Below, in pieces: positions 17,033 through 27,190 of a stretch of DNA of 64,000 nt. The notes beneath the pieces are model-generated. The model was given only the letters and a program-made list of their open reading frames with translations, was not told the origin of the DNA and made no database searches. Source of the stretch: Streptomyces sp. NBC_00335 (GTDB taxonomy: Bacteria > Actinomycetota > Actinomycetes > Streptomycetales > Streptomycetaceae). Within the stretch, counting starts at the first letter, position 1. Each line of letters opens with the position of its first letter. The translations under genes were made by a program, and so were the position numbers. The stretch lies in NCBI RefSeq assembly GCF_036127095.1, contig NZ_CP108006.1:2108001-2172000 (forward strand), in the 5' to 3' direction.

Positions 17033-19156
17033 ATGACGATGCCCCGGAGTGCCCGGTGGCGCAGGGCCGCCGCGGCCTTGCTGTGCACGACGGCGCTGGT
17101 CCTGCCCGCAGCCCTCGCCCCACCCGTGACGGCGGCCCCGGCCGCCGGGGCCGACCCGGCCGGCGGCCCCCGGCCGCGGGCGCTCGCCTTCCCCGTCAAC
17201 GAGACCTTCGACAGCTCCACCAACCTGGGCAGCACCAGCGGCAACGCGAGCTATCCGGAGGGCGGCGGCTGGCTGCGGCTGACGTCCGCGAGCTCCACCC
17301 AGGCCGGCACCTGGAAGCTGAAGGACTCCTTCCCCTCCAGCCTCGGCATCCTCGCCGAGTTCAGCTACGCCACCTACGGGGGAACGGCCTTCGAGGGCAA
17401 GCGCGGTGACGGGCTGTCGTTCTACCTGGCCGACGGCGCGGCGGCCGACGGGGTCGGCTCTTCCGGCGGAGCCCTCGGCTACGCCTGCTCGGGCAGCGCG
17501 GACTCCTGTGCCACCTCGGGCGTACCGGGCGCGTACCTCGGCATCGGGCTGGACGAGTTCGGCAACTTCTCCTCGAACACCGTCGGCAACGGCGGCCCGG
17601 GCGGCCAGCCCAACAAGATCGTGGTGCGCGGCGGAGGCAGCGGAAGGACGGGGTACCGCTTCGCCACGTCCGCCGACGGGCCGGGCAAGACCGTGGAGAC
17701 CGGCAGCCGCGCCAAGGAGCGCACGGTACGCGTGTCCCTGCTGCCCAGCGGTACGAAGATGCTGCTGTCGGTGTGGTCCGACAGCGGCCCCGGCACGACC
17801 ATGACCCAGCTGATCACCGACTTCGACGTCACGGGCATCACCGGCCAGCCGAAGCTTCCGGCCACCCTCAAGGTGGGATTCTCCGGGAGCACCGGTGGCG
17901 CGACGAACGTGCACGAGATCGACGGCCTCAGGATCAACGTGCCGGCCGACCTGACCATCGCGAAGACGGGCTCCCCCGCGACCGTGCCCGCGGGCGGCGG
18001 ACCGGTGACCTACACCCTGGCCGTCTCCAACAGCCAGGCCAACGAGGTCGCCGGCGCCGCCGTACGCGACACCGTGCCCGGACTGACCGGCGTGACCTGG
18101 ACCTGCCGCCCCGGCACCGGCGGGACCTGCGGGCAGGCCTCCGGCAGCGGGAACGCCCTGAACACCACGGCCGACTTCCAGCGGGGCGGCTCCGTCACCT
18201 ACACGGTCACCGGCACGGCCCCGGCCCAGCCGGTCACCCTGTCCAACACCGCCACCGTGACCGCCCCGGCGGACCGTACGGACACCAATCCGGCGGACAA
18301 CAGCTCCACCGCCCCCGCCACGGTGGTGACGGCCCGCGCCGACGTGGCCGCGGAGAAGGAGGGGGTCGGCCCCGGACCGGTGGTCCCGGGGCAGGAGTTC
18401 GCGTACCGGATCACCGCACGGAACCTGGGGCCCTCCCACACGAGCGCGGTCCAGGTCTCCGACACCCTTCCCGGGCCGCTGAGGTTCGTCTCCTCCGCCG
18501 ACGCGTGCACGGCCTCGGGGCAGCAGCTGTCCTGCCCGGTCCGCGAGCAGCTGAGTGCCGGTACGAGCGCCTCGTGGACCGTACGCGTCCGGCTGGACCC
18601 GGCCTATCAGGGGGACGGCTCGGACCTCGGCAACGTCGCGTCCGTCCGGCACGCCCTCCCCGATCCGCAGCCCGCGAACGACACCAGCGCGGCCGCCGCC
18701 CCGCCGGGCGGAGTGGCGGCCGCCCGGGCCGACCTCTCGCTGGTGAAGGCCGTCGAGACCCGCTCCCCCGTGGCGCCCGGGGAGACCTACACGTACACGG
18801 TGACCGTGCGCAACGGCGGCCCGTCCGTGGCCCGGAAGGTCACGGTCGCCGATCCGCTGCCGACGGCGCTCGCGTTCGTCGCGTCGGCCGGCGGCTGCAC
18901 CGCCATCGGCCGGGACGTCACCTGCGCCGCGGCGGCGACGCTGGACCCGGGCGGGGTCCGTTCGTGGACCTTCACCGTGCGCCTCGACCCGGCGTACACC
19001 GGTGACGGGACGGGCCTGCTGAACACCGCGACCGCCCGCGCGGACACCGCCGATCCGAACCTCCTCGACAACAGCGGCTCCGCCGGTGTGCCCGGCGGGC
19101 GCGTCCGCCCGCCGAGCGCCGACATCGAGCTCGCCAAGCGCGCGACGGCGGGCTGA
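17033..19156 (+). CDS. Secreted lectin-like protein with three DUF11 repeats
   Basis: 707 residues with a Sec signal peptide (residues 1-35, ending VTAAPAA). About 53-302 resemble an L-type (concanavalin-like) lectin: ETFDSST start, GDGLSFYLADG, AYLGIGLDEFGNFSSN and the closing VHEIDGLRINV strand. Three DUF11 repeats follow (about 303-434, 435-564, 565-697). The chain then stops 11 residues into what would be a fourth repeat (ADIELAKRATAG). It has no C-terminal anchor. ATG 17033 has AAGGAA upstream. It lies 80 bases after the anchored DUF11 gene and may be an extracellular glycan-binding partner of it; function is inference. Confidence 0.82.
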   Translation: MTMPRSARWRRAAAALLCTTALVLPAALAPPVTAAPAAGADPAGGPRPRALAFPVNETFDSSTNLGSTSGNASYPEGGGWLRLTSASSTQAGTWKLKDSFPSSLGILAEFSYATYGGTAFEGKRGDGLSFYLADGAAADGVGSSGGALGYACSGSADSCATSGVPGAYLGIGLDEFGNFSSNTVGNGGPGGQPNKIVVRGGGSGRTGYRFATSADGPGKTVETGSRAKERTVRVSLLPSGTKMLLSVWSDSGPGTTMTQLITDFDVTGITGQPKLPATLKVGFSGSTGGATNVHEIDGLRINVPADLTIAKTGSPATVPAGGGPVTYTLAVSNSQANEVAGAAVRDTVPGLTGVTWTCRPGTGGTCGQASGSGNALNTTADFQRGGSVTYTVTGTAPAQPVTLSNTATVTAPADRTDTNPADNSSTAPATVVTARADVAAEKEGVGPGPVVPGQEFAYRITARNLGPSHTSAVQVSDTLPGPLRFVSSADACTASGQQLSCPVREQLSAGTSASWTVRVRLDPAYQGDGSDLGNVASVRHALPDPQPANDTSAAAAPPGGVAAARADLSLVKAVETRSPVAPGETYTYTVTVRNGGPSVARKVTVADPLPTALAFVASAGGCTAIGRDVTCAAAATLDPGGVRSWTFTVRLDPAYTGDGTGLLNTATARADTADPNLLDNSGSAGVPGGRVRPPSADIELAKRATAG

Positions 19157-19193
19157 CGGGGCGCCCGCCCGCTGCCCGCCCTCCCCGGAACTC

Positions 19194-19215
19194 CCGTACA
19201 GCTCTCTCTGTACGG
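19194..19215 (+). promoter_or_regulatory. Perfect 8-base inverted repeat between DUF11 genes
   Basis: CCGTACAG-CTCTCT-CTGTACGG lies 37 bases after one DUF11 gene and 31 bases before the next. It could be a short transcription-attenuating hairpin or an operator for the third gene. Confidence 0.4.
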
Positions 19216-19246
19216 TCCTCTCCCGCACGAAACGGAACGATGCGCG

Positions 19247-21337
19247 ATGACGACGACACCAGGCCGGCGGCCGGCGGTGTGGGCCCTGGCTCCGCTGCTC
19301 TGCGCCGCGGCCCTGTGGGCCGGACCGGTCCCCGGGGCCGCCGCCCTGCCCGGCGGAGGGCCCAGGATCGAGGTGACGGCACAGCGGGCCAAAGCTCCCG
19401 GTGACCTGATCACCTACACGCTGACCGCGAGGAACAAGGGCCCGTCGGTGGCCCGGAAGGTCACCGCGACGGACAAGCTCCCGGCCGGGATCTCCTTCGT
19501 GGGCTCCTCCGACGGCTGCACCGCCATCGCTCAGACCGTCACGTGCGGGCCCGAACCGCAGCTCGCCGCCGGGGAGACCAAGAGCTGGAGCTTCCAGGCC
19601 CGGCTGAGCCCCTCGTACCAGGGCGACGGTTCCGACCTCGGCAACAGCGCCACGGGCAGCTCCGAGGCCACCGATCCGGACCCCGCCAACAACAAGCCGG
19701 ATCCGGTGCTGCCTCCGGGGCCGTTCGATCCCGTGTCGGACCTGGCCACCGTCAAGACCCCGCTGGGCGCGGGGCCGACGGTCCCGGGCCAGGAGTACGA
19801 GTACGAGGTCCGTACGACCAACAAGGGCCCCTCGGACGCGCGCAACGTCGCGGTGACCGACACCCTGCCCGTCGGTTTGGCCTTCGTCTCCTCCGCCGAC
19901 CCGTGCACGGTGTCCGGACGGACCGTCACCTGCGGTCCGCTGGCCCGGCTCGTCCCCGGCGGCGAGGTGGTGTGGACCTTCAAGGTGAAGCTGGACGCCG
20001 CCTACTCCGGTGACGGCAGCGACCTGCGCAACACGGCGACCTCGGCCTCCGCGTCCAAGGATCCGGAGCCCGCCGACAACACCTCGCAGGCCGTGCTGCC
20101 GCCGGGCGGGGTCACCGCCCCGCAGGCCGACGTGTGGACGACCAAGCGGACGGCCGACAGCACTCCCGTCGCCCCCGGACAGACCTTCGACTATGTGGTG
20201 AGCGCGACCAACGACGGCCCGTCCCGGGCCCTCGGCACCACCGTCACCGACAAGCTGCCCGCGCAGCTCGCCTTCGTCTCCTCCCCCGACGGCTGCTCGG
20301 TCACGGACGGCACGGTCAACTGCGGCCCGGTGGCCGTACTGGAGCCCTCGGCGTCCCGGACCTGGCGGTTCACCGTCCGGCTGGACAGCGGCTACACCGG
20401 CAACGGATCCGACATCCGCAACACGGCGACCGCCGGCTCACGGACCAAGGACCCCAAGCCGGAGAACAACACGAGCAGCCCGGCCGGCCTGCCCGGCAGC
20501 ACCGTCAACAAGCCGACCGCGGACCTGGAAGTGGTCAAGGAAGCCGTCGGTACGAAGCCTCCGGTGCCGGGCGAGACCTTCGACTACCGGATCCGGGTCA
20601 CCAACAACGGCCCGTCGGCCGACGCCTTCAACGTCAAACTCACCGACGCCCTCCCCGAGGGCCTCTCGTACGTGACCTCCTCCCCGGCCGGATGCACCGT
20701 CGCCGGACACCTGGTCTCGTGCAGGCGCACCGGCCCGCTCAGGGTCGGTGACACGGTCGAGTACCTGCTCACCGTCAAGGTGGATCCCGCCTACGCCGGA
20801 GACGGCAGCGACCTGAAGAACACCGCACAGGTGACGGCCGACAACATCGACCCGGCGAGCGAGAACGACAAGAGCAGCGCGACCGTGCCCGGCGGGCACG
20901 TCACCGCGCCGGCCGCGGACCTCGCCATCACCAAGAAGCCCGTCCAGACCAGCCCCGTGGCCCCGGGCGAGACCTTCGACTACGCCCTGACCGTCACCAA
21001 CAACGGCTCCTCCCAGGCCCAGCAGATCACGGTCTCCGACACACTGCCGACCGCGCTGAGCTTCGTCTCGGGCGATGCCACGTGCACCTCCGGACGGACC
21101 GTCACCTGCGGCCCGCTGCCGCGGCTGGCGCCCGGAGCATCGATGACCTGGGTGATCAAGGTGAAGCTGGACCCGGAGTACACGGGGAACGGCTCCGACA
21201 TCCGCAACACCGCCACCGTCGACTCCCTGACGGGCGATCCCAAGCCCGCGAACAACACGAGCGCGGCCGCCGGCCCGCCCGGCGGCACGGTCAAGGACCC
21301 GACGGCCGACCTGGAGGTCGGCAAGACGACCCCCTGA
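19247..21337 (+). CDS. Secreted protein of five DUF11 repeats
   Basis: 696 residues: Sec signal (1-34, ending PGAAA) and five tandem DUF11 domains beginning near residues 39, 164, 294, 424 and 557, a period of about 130. Each has an ADLxxxK opening strand, TxTNxGPS, a Cys pair around CTVxGRTVTCGP, and the YxGxGSDxxNTA segment. The final residues (ADLEVGKTTP) are the first strand of an unmade sixth repeat, as in the preceding gene. No anchor, enzyme domain or TM is present. The repeats are similar at DNA level. A strong terminator follows. Probably an extended extracellular stalk or adhesin; role not known. Confidence 0.82.
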   Translation: MTTTPGRRPAVWALAPLLCAAALWAGPVPGAAALPGGGPRIEVTAQRAKAPGDLITYTLTARNKGPSVARKVTATDKLPAGISFVGSSDGCTAIAQTVTCGPEPQLAAGETKSWSFQARLSPSYQGDGSDLGNSATGSSEATDPDPANNKPDPVLPPGPFDPVSDLATVKTPLGAGPTVPGQEYEYEVRTTNKGPSDARNVAVTDTLPVGLAFVSSADPCTVSGRTVTCGPLARLVPGGEVVWTFKVKLDAAYSGDGSDLRNTATSASASKDPEPADNTSQAVLPPGGVTAPQADVWTTKRTADSTPVAPGQTFDYVVSATNDGPSRALGTTVTDKLPAQLAFVSSPDGCSVTDGTVNCGPVAVLEPSASRTWRFTVRLDSGYTGNGSDIRNTATAGSRTKDPKPENNTSSPAGLPGSTVNKPTADLEVVKEAVGTKPPVPGETFDYRIRVTNNGPSADAFNVKLTDALPEGLSYVTSSPAGCTVAGHLVSCRRTGPLRVGDTVEYLLTVKVDPAYAGDGSDLKNTAQVTADNIDPASENDKSSATVPGGHVTAPAADLAITKKPVQTSPVAPGETFDYALTVTNNGSSQAQQITVSDTLPTALSFVSGDATCTSGRTVTCGPLPRLAPGASMTWVIKVKLDPEYTGNGSDIRNTATVDSLTGDPKPANNTSAAAGPPGGTVKDPTADLEVGKTTP

Positions 21338-21352
21338 CCCCGCACCCCCTAC

Positions 21353-21389
21353 GGAAGGCCGGCAGGGCACCCCGCCCCGCCGGCCTTCC
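21353..21389 (+). terminator. Hairpin terminator after the DUF11 cluster
   Basis: GGAAGGCCGGC and GCCGGCCTTCC form a perfect 11-base-pair stem with a 15-base loop, 15 bases after the stop. It closes the three-gene cluster. Confidence 0.7.
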
Positions 21390-21540
21390 GGCGTACGCCC
21401 TCCGCGGCGGCTCTTACAGGACCGGGCCCACCGCGCGGATTCACCCGAATGGCGGCGCTCCAATGTCCCCGCGCGCCCCCGGCACCGACGCTGGGCGCAA
21501 CGCAGGACCCCCGGCGTCCCGCCCGACGAAGGAGCCTCTC

Positions 21541-21984
21541 GTGGCACAGGCAACGCCCCCCAGCAGGGCCCCCCACAGCAGGTACACCGCCGACGAGAAC
21601 CCGTGGGCGGCGAGCGGCACCGTGTTCGCCGGTGTGCTGATGCTCGTGGAAGGCGTCCTCGGCATCCTGAAGGGAATCGTCGGCATCGCGAACGACGACG
21701 TCTACGCGAAGGTGGGCGACTACACCTTCAAGTTCGACACCACGGCGTGGGGCTGGATCCACCTGCTCCTGGGCATCGTGCTCGTGGTCGTCGGTGCCGG
21801 CATCCTCAAGGGCGCTGCCTGGGCCAGGGTCACGGGCGTGGTGATCGTGGCGCTGGACATCATCCTCAACTTCCTGTGGCTGCCCTACACGCCGCTCTGG
21901 GCCCTCATCTCGATCGCCATCGGCGTCTTCATCATCTGGGCGCTGTGCACGGATTCGGCCAGGAACCGCTCCACCGCCGCCTGA
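21541..21984 (+). CDS. DUF7144-type four-TM membrane protein
   Basis: 147 residues with four predicted TM helices (about 25-47, 72-94, 98-116, 119-137) and the family-typical WAASGTVFAGVLMLVEGVLG and GWIHLLLGIVLVVVGAG segments. This is a common small actinobacterial membrane family; no biochemical role is known to me. GTG 21541 follows AAGGAG at good distance. It lies beyond the DUF11 terminator, so is transcribed separately, and is convergent with the next gene. Confidence 0.82.
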   Translation: MAQATPPSRAPHSRYTADENPWAASGTVFAGVLMLVEGVLGILKGIVGIANDDVYAKVGDYTFKFDTTAWGWIHLLLGIVLVVVGAGILKGAAWARVTGVVIVALDIILNFLWLPYTPLWALISIAIGVFIIWALCTDSARNRSTAA

Positions 21985-22045
21985 ACGACGCACGGGTGCC
22001 GGGCCCGCGGAGGGCCCGGTACCCGTGGGCCGGTGCGGAGCAGGG

Positions 22046-22732
22046 CTACTCCTCGCGAGCCTCGCCCCGCAGGTACCCGGTCAGCCCTTGGACGACGGCC
22101 CGCCGGGCCTTCACTCTGGCGCGGATCCACTTCGCGTCCAGCCTCACGTGGAGGGGCACTTCGTCCCCCTTGCCCACGGTGATGCTGCCGACGTGACCGC
22201 CGGCCCGGCCGGCTTCGAGTGCGACCACCGCGTCCAGGAGGCGGAGTTCCACCTGGGCCGTGTCGAAGCGGCCCTCGCGCCATTCCCGGGGCGGGGCATC
22301 CGGATAAGCCGGCAGGTCGAAGCGGATGAGGACCGACGACCCCTCCTCGTGCCAGCGGACTTCGCGCACCGTGACGCCGTCGAGTCCGGGCACCGCCCGC
22401 TCCCCGTAGACCGCCCGGATGACCTCGGGGTTGTCCACGAACTCCAGCCAGCTCGGTTCCGGCGCGGGACCCGCCGCCTCCGCGGGAGCGACCTCCTCGG
22501 GCAGGGGCGGCCGTACGCGGCCGGTGCGCCGCCGCTCGCTCGCTCCGAACTCCGCGTAGTTCTGCCGGGCCCCTCGGAGCGTGACGTGGTTGGGGCCACC
22601 CACGTACTCGTCGGGATCCCGGTAGTCCCCACCGTCGTCCTGCCATCCGCAGACGGGGCAGATCTCGTGATGGCCCCTCACCTGCACCGTCAGGCTCCCG
22701 CAGACGATGCAGGGTGATGCGGCTGTCGTCAC
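22046..22732 (-). CDS. CPCC zinc-ribbon plus Imm50-like immunity protein
   Basis: About 228 residues. Residues 1-60 are a cysteine-rich CPCC-type module (CIVCG ... CPVCGWQDDG) usually found at the N-terminus of bacterial proteins near polymorphic toxins; about 90-215 match my recall of the Imm50 immunity family (SWLEFVDNPEVIRAVYG, SVLIRFDLPAYPDAPPREW, DTAQVELRLLDAV). GTG 22732 is chosen because GGAG sits five bases before it; GTG 22738 is the other option. No toxin gene is adjacent, so it is an orphan immunity-type gene. It would act in the cytoplasm; the fusion assignment is from motif memory, not a search. Confidence 0.7.
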   Translation of the reverse strand: MTTAASPCIVCGSLTVQVRGHHEICPVCGWQDDGGDYRDPDEYVGGPNHVTLRGARQNYAEFGASERRRTGRVRPPLPEEVAPAEAAGPAPEPSWLEFVDNPEVIRAVYGERAVPGLDGVTVREVRWHEEGSSVLIRFDLPAYPDAPPREWREGRFDTAQVELRLLDAVVALEAGRAGGHVGSITVGKGDEVPLHVRLDAKWIRARVKARRAVVQGLTGYLRGEAREE

Positions 22733-22992
22733 TGTCACTCCGGTTCTGGTTGCCCGTCCCGCCTGAAGGAGCTGGCGAAAATGGCAATGATCCTACTGGA
22801 TCCGTGCGTCGGCCTCCTCGCCGTCAGGATCCGGCGCGAGGCCCGGCAGGCCGAACCGCGTGAACGGGGCGTTCATACCTCTGGGTGAGGCCGGTGGAGT
22901 TCGAGGGGGTCGGAGCACACATCTGTCTAGGGTGACTTCAGGTGGCGGGCAGCCGCTCCGATCGGCGCGTCGACCTATGTACAGGAGCTTGT

Positions 22993-24966
22993 GTGGCGCA
23001 GCAGCACACGACGTCACTCCGGCTCCGGCTCCGGTACCGCTTCGACCATCTGCTCTCGGGCGGCACGACCGCGCTCATCGGCTGGCTCGCCCTGGCCTGC
23101 CTCGCCGTCGTCGTTCCGGCCAGCGCGGTCCTCGTCTGGTCCGACCGGGCCGCCCCGGACACGCTCTCGGGCCGGCTCACCGCCGTGTGGGTCAGCGTCG
23201 GCCAGACCCTGAAGATCGGGGGTGCGGTCGGCTCCCCGCTGTACGTGCTGGCCTCGGTCTCCCTCGCGCTCGTGGCGCTGCTGTTCGTGTCGACCCTGGT
23301 CAGTCTGATCACCACGGGCATCAACCGGCGCATCATGTTGCTGCGCCGAGGTCACTCCACGGTGTTGGAGACCCGGCACACCGTCGTACTGGGCTGGTCG
23401 GACCAGGTGTTCCCGGTGATCGGGGAACTGGTGGCCGCCAACGCCAACCAGCGCCGCTCCGCGATCGCCGTGCTCGCCCCTCAGGACAAGGTGTGGATGG
23501 AGGAGGAGATCTCCGCGCGCGTCGGCGACAGCGGCAGGACGCGGATCATCTGCCGCAACGGGAGCACCACCGACCCGGCCGAGCTGCGCCGGGTGAGCCC
23601 GCGCACGGCGAGGGCGGTGCTGGTGCTCCCTCCCACCGGGGACACCGGTGACGCCCACGTGGTGAAGACCCTCCTGGCCCTCGACGCGGCCGTCCACGGC
23701 TCCGCGGAGGCGGAGGGAACGGAAAGGGAGGGGGGAGGGGAAGGGGCGGTGGTGGTCGCCGCCGTCCGCGACTCCCGCAACCACCTGACCGCCAGGCTGG
23801 CCGCCGGGCCCACGGGACACGTCCTGTGCGTGGACGACATCGTCGCCCGGCTCCTCGTCTCGACGGCCCGGCAGCCCGGTCTCTCGCTGGTCTACGCGGA
23901 GTTACTGGACTTCGACGGCGACGAGTTCTATCCGGTGGCACCCGGGGACCTCGTGGGACGTATGTTCGGCGAGGCGCTGCTGTCCTTCGACACGTCCTCG
24001 GCGGTCGGCCTGCTGCACGGCGGCGGGAACGTCACCCTCAATCCGGACCCGGGGACGGTGATCGGCCCGGCCGACCGGATCATCGTCATCTCCCGGGACG
24101 ACGACACGGCCGTACGGGCGGAGGTGGCCGCCCACGTCGAGGAAGCCGCGATCGTGACGGCCGCACCCGCGACCGCCCGGGCCGAACGCCTCCTCCTGCT
24201 CGGCTGGAACCGCCGCGCCCCGCTCGTCATCGAGCAGCTCGACCAGTACGTCGCCCCGGGAACCACCCTGGACGTCGTGGCGCTCGGCGTGCACGCGGCC
24301 ACGGGCGGCGGCGCCCGAGGCGTCACGGCCGTGCGCTCCCGCCTCGAAGTCTCCTTCCACGACGGTGACGTCACCGACCCGATCACCCTGGCCAAGCTGG
24401 ACGTGCCCTCGTACGACGGCGTGATCGTGATCGGTGAGACGGAGCCCGAGGCCGCGGACGCGCCCATGGCCCCCCTCGCTCCGGTGACGGATCCGCAGGC
24501 GCGGGCGGACGACCGGACGCTGGTCACCCTGCTGCACCTGCGGGCCATCGGGGACACCGCGCAGCGGGACATCGTACTCACCACCGAGATGTCCGACGAC
24601 GGGAACCGGCTCCTCGCACCGGCGCAGGACGGCGCCGACTTCATCGTGAGCGGCAGGCTGATCAGCCTGCTGATGACCCAGATCTCCGAGAGCCCCTACC
24701 TCGCCGCGGTCTTCGAGGAGCTCTTCGACGCGGAGGGCCACGAGTTCCACCTCAAGCCGGCCACGGACTACGTACGGGCCGGTCATGAGGTCTCGTTCGC
24801 CACCGCCGTCGAGGCTGCGCGGCGGCGCGGGGAGTGCGCGGTGGGCTACCGGCTGCGGGCGCGGAGCAGCACGGGGCCTGACTACGGGGTGCGGATCAAT
24901 CCCGACAAGCGCCGGCGCGTCCGCTTCGGCGAGGACGACTGGCTGATCGTGCTCGCCGAGAGCTGA
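22993..24966 (+). CDS. CASTOR/POLLUX-related ion channel with two RCK-like domains
   Basis: 657 residues. Two TM segments near the N-terminus (about 24-50 and 77-105) flank a region that should hold the pore. Two Rossmann-type TrkA-N/RCK modules follow, opening with HTVVLGWSDQVFPVIGEL (about 136) and RLLLLGWNRRAPLVIEQL (about 400). The layout is that of bacterial relatives of plant CASTOR/POLLUX and Streptomyces SLO-like proteins, regulating cation flux across the membrane. A Gly/Glu insert near 237-250 is coded by a polypurine tract. GTG 22993 follows AGGAG. Ion specificity cannot be read from the sequence. Confidence 0.82.
   Translation: MAQQHTTSLRLRLRYRFDHLLSGGTTALIGWLALACLAVVVPASAVLVWSDRAAPDTLSGRLTAVWVSVGQTLKIGGAVGSPLYVLASVSLALVALLFVSTLVSLITTGINRRIMLLRRGHSTVLETRHTVVLGWSDQVFPVIGELVAANANQRRSAIAVLAPQDKVWMEEEISARVGDSGRTRIICRNGSTTDPAELRRVSPRTARAVLVLPPTGDTGDAHVVKTLLALDAAVHGSAEAEGTEREGGGEGAVVVAAVRDSRNHLTARLAAGPTGHVLCVDDIVARLLVSTARQPGLSLVYAELLDFDGDEFYPVAPGDLVGRMFGEALLSFDTSSAVGLLHGGGNVTLNPDPGTVIGPADRIIVISRDDDTAVRAEVAAHVEEAAIVTAAPATARAERLLLLGWNRRAPLVIEQLDQYVAPGTTLDVVALGVHAATGGGARGVTAVRSRLEVSFHDGDVTDPITLAKLDVPSYDGVIVIGETEPEAADAPMAPLAPVTDPQARADDRTLVTLLHLRAIGDTAQRDIVLTTEMSDDGNRLLAPAQDGADFIVSGRLISLLMTQISESPYLAAVFEELFDAEGHEFHLKPATDYVRAGHEVSFATAVEAARRRGECAVGYRLRARSSTGPDYGVRINPDKRRRVRFGEDDWLIVLAES
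23726..23746 (+). other. Polypurine tract with G-quadruplex potential inside the channel gene
   Basis: Four or more runs of at least three G separated by single or double A, on the coding strand, within a Glu/Gly insert of the first RCK domain. It fits the usual G-quadruplex pattern. Function not shown. Confidence 0.45.
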
Positions 24967-25052
24967 CGACGGGCGGCTGACGGCCGGTGGCAGGTGGCCG
25001 GTGCCGGTGGCCGGCGGCGGGGAGCCGACGCCGACCGCCGTCGGGGCCGCCG

Positions 25053-27020
25053 CTACGCCGTGTGCACTTCCAGGGCGGTCCGCACCGCGGATTCCAGGGC
25101 TCCCTCGATCCACGCGGGCTTGATGGAGGTGTGGCAGCCGGCGAAGTGCAGGTTGCCCTCGGCCTTGCGGACATGGGGGAAGAGCTCGGTGTGCTGGCCG
25201 GGCAGCAGTACGGACGCCTCGCCGTACGCGTACGGGTCGCGCATCCAGGACTGGGTGCGGCCGACGCCCGTGTAGAACACCTCGACGCGCTGCCCGAACA
25301 CCTCCTGGACTCCTGCGAGGGCGCGCGGGTAGCGCTCCTCGTCGTCCAGGGAGTCCCATTTCAGGGCGTCGTCCGACCAGCTGTAGGAGGCGAGGACGAC
25401 ACCGCCGGCGCTGCCCTCGACGGGGTAGGAGGGCTGGAACATGAAGCGGTTGGGGTTGTCCGTCACCGAGCCGCCGCCGATGACGCGGGCTGCCTCGGGC
25501 TGATCGCGGGTGACCACGCGGCTGGCGGCGTAGTGGGAGCGCTGGCCCTCGGAGACGTGGCCCTCGGGTACGGAGGAGTGGGCGCCCAGCAGGGATCCGT
25601 TCGCCGGGCTCTGCCCGGTCTGGTACTTGCGGTACAGCCCGGGCTGTACGGTCTCCAGCTCGCGCTTCCAGTCCGCCTCGTCGAACTCCCACCAGCGGCG
25701 GCTGAATTCGAGCAGCACCTTGGTGGCGGCGTCGTAGTGCAGCTCGGTGACCGCGCGCCGCTTGCCGTACGAGAGCGCGGGGGTGACGGGGATGTGGCGC
25801 AGCCCCGAGAAGGGGACGGTGATGATGGCGGTGTCGGCGGTGAAGGTCTCGCGCCGCACGGGGCTGCCGCCGCGGCCTTCGGAGACGGTCTCGACGGTGA
25901 CCTTGCCCTCGCCGTGGGTGATGCGGGTGGCACGGCGGTCGAGGCGCACGAGGTCCTTGACGCGCGCGTACATCGCGTCGGCCAGGGTGGCGGTGCCGCC
26001 GGGCAGTTCGTAGAAGGCGGTGTCGGGGCTGATCAGCGAGGCGCCGATGAAGCTGTGCACGAAGGCGAGGTGCAGGCGGGAGGTGAGGTTCTCGACCGTG
26101 CCGATCAGGTCGATGGTCCGCTCGTCGAGCTTGGCCTCCTCCGTCAGGAAGCGGTACATCGACATGTGTCCGTAGCGCTGGATGACGCGCGCCCAGCCCT
26201 CGACGAGTTCCTTGTCCTTCTTGCCCTCGATCTCCCCCCGTACGGGGGCGAAGGCGTCGCGGACGATCTGCGAGGCGGGCACGGACTCGTACGCCTGCGG
26301 CACTCCGAAGGAACGATTGAGCGCCTGCGGGGCGCGCGCGTAGTCGGCGCGGCGGACGCGGATGCCGTTGATGTGGATCCACGTCCGGTAGGCGGGACGG
26401 CCGGACGCGTCGACGTCGACCAGGTGGAAGCGCCTGCGCTTGAGGCCGAGATCGTCCATCAGTCCGGTCACCAGCGGATGGCTGTCCGGGATGCGCATCG
26501 CGCCGGCCTCGGCGTACTGCTTGGGGTCGGCGAAGGGCTGGGCCGCCTTCTCGTGGCCGCCGGTGCGGAAGGTCTTGATCCGGCCGCCCACCCGGTTGGC
26601 GTTGGCCTCGATGACGGTGACCTTGTGTCCGGCCTCGCGCAGGAGGTGCGCGGCGGTGAGGCCGGCCGGCCCGGCGCCGACGATCAGCACCTTCTTGCCG
26701 GGGCGGCGCGAGCGGGGCAGGCCGTTGTTCAGCAGGATGTCGGCGTAGCGCGGTACGAGCGGCTGGTCCTGGTCGTCCCGTACGAGGATGGCCCGGGCGA
26801 TCGTCAGGCAGGTGTCCCAGTCGGCGACCGCGACCCCGGGGACGGCCTGCGAGGTCTCGGCGGAGGTGACGGCCACCGTCAGCCCGCCGGCCGCCGCGAC
26901 GGCGGCCGCGCCGGCGATGACGGTACGGCGGGAGGGCCGGTGGGAGGCCGCCACTGCGGGCTCGCCGGAGGCTCCGGAAGCATCAGGGGTTTGGGAGTTG
27001 GCATCGGGATCCATGATCAT
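25053..27020 (-). CDS. Tat-exported flavin amine oxidase (L-amino-acid oxidase-like)
   Basis: 655-residue flavoenzyme of the monoamine oxidase superfamily. A twin-arginine signal ([17 protein letters not shown]) around 28-50 predicts folded export. The FAD dinucleotide fold is [18 protein letters not shown] near 110, with [15 protein letters not shown] as its second strand; the C-terminal FHFAGxHT-type block is [23 protein letters not shown]. The size and signal fit Streptomyces extracellular L-amino-acid or amine oxidases, which release H2O2 and ammonia; substrate is unknown. Start 27020 is picked to include the Tat motif; ATG 27014 is close. The frame upstream is not coding. Divergent from the YrhB-type gene. 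Confidence 0.85.
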   Translation of the reverse strand: MIMDPDANSQTPDASGASGEPAVAASHRPSRRTVIAGAAAVAAAGGLTVAVTSAETSQAVPGVAVADWDTCLTIARAILVRDDQDQPLVPRYADILLNNGLPRSRRPGKKVLIVGAGPAGLTAAHLLREAGHKVTVIEANANRVGGRIKTFRTGGHEKAAQPFADPKQYAEAGAMRIPDSHPLVTGLMDDLGLKRRRFHLVDVDASGRPAYRTWIHINGIRVRRADYARAPQALNRSFGVPQAYESVPASQIVRDAFAPVRGEIEGKKDKELVEGWARVIQRYGHMSMYRFLTEEAKLDERTIDLIGTVENLTSRLHLAFVHSFIGASLISPDTAFYELPGGTATLADAMYARVKDLVRLDRRATRITHGEGKVTVETVSEGRGGSPVRRETFTADTAIITVPFSGLRHIPVTPALSYGKRRAVTELHYDAATKVLLEFSRRWWEFDEADWKRELETVQPGLYRKYQTGQSPANGSLLGAHSSVPEGHVSEGQRSHYAASRVVTRDQPEAARVIGGGSVTDNPNRFMFQPSYPVEGSAGGVVLASYSWSDDALKWDSLDDEERYPRALAGVQEVFGQRVEVFYTGVGRTQSWMRDPYAYGEASVLLPGQHTELFPHVRKAEGNLHFAGCHTSIKPAWIEGALESAVRTALEVHTA

Positions 27021-27190
27021 GACCCAACTCTTGCCGCCCGCCCGGGCAGTGGAGACCAGAAGCCGCCCGCGCGGGCAAGGACCACCCGGACGTGCGAATC
27101 CCTCCGCGCGGCGCTGACGAACTGGGTTTCGTACGAGCGACCTTGAGGCCCCCGGGCACCTTCGGGAGCCCGAGCACTTCCCATGTCCCC

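Noticed and set aside
16121..19228. A 1035-residue open frame antisense to the DUF11 genes
   Set aside because: It has no ribosome site or domain and arises because high GC at third positions removes stops on the opposite strand.
19247..21337. DUF11 tandem repeats as a mobile or non-coding repeat
   Set aside because: The repeats are in frame with conserved protein features and diverged at silent sites.
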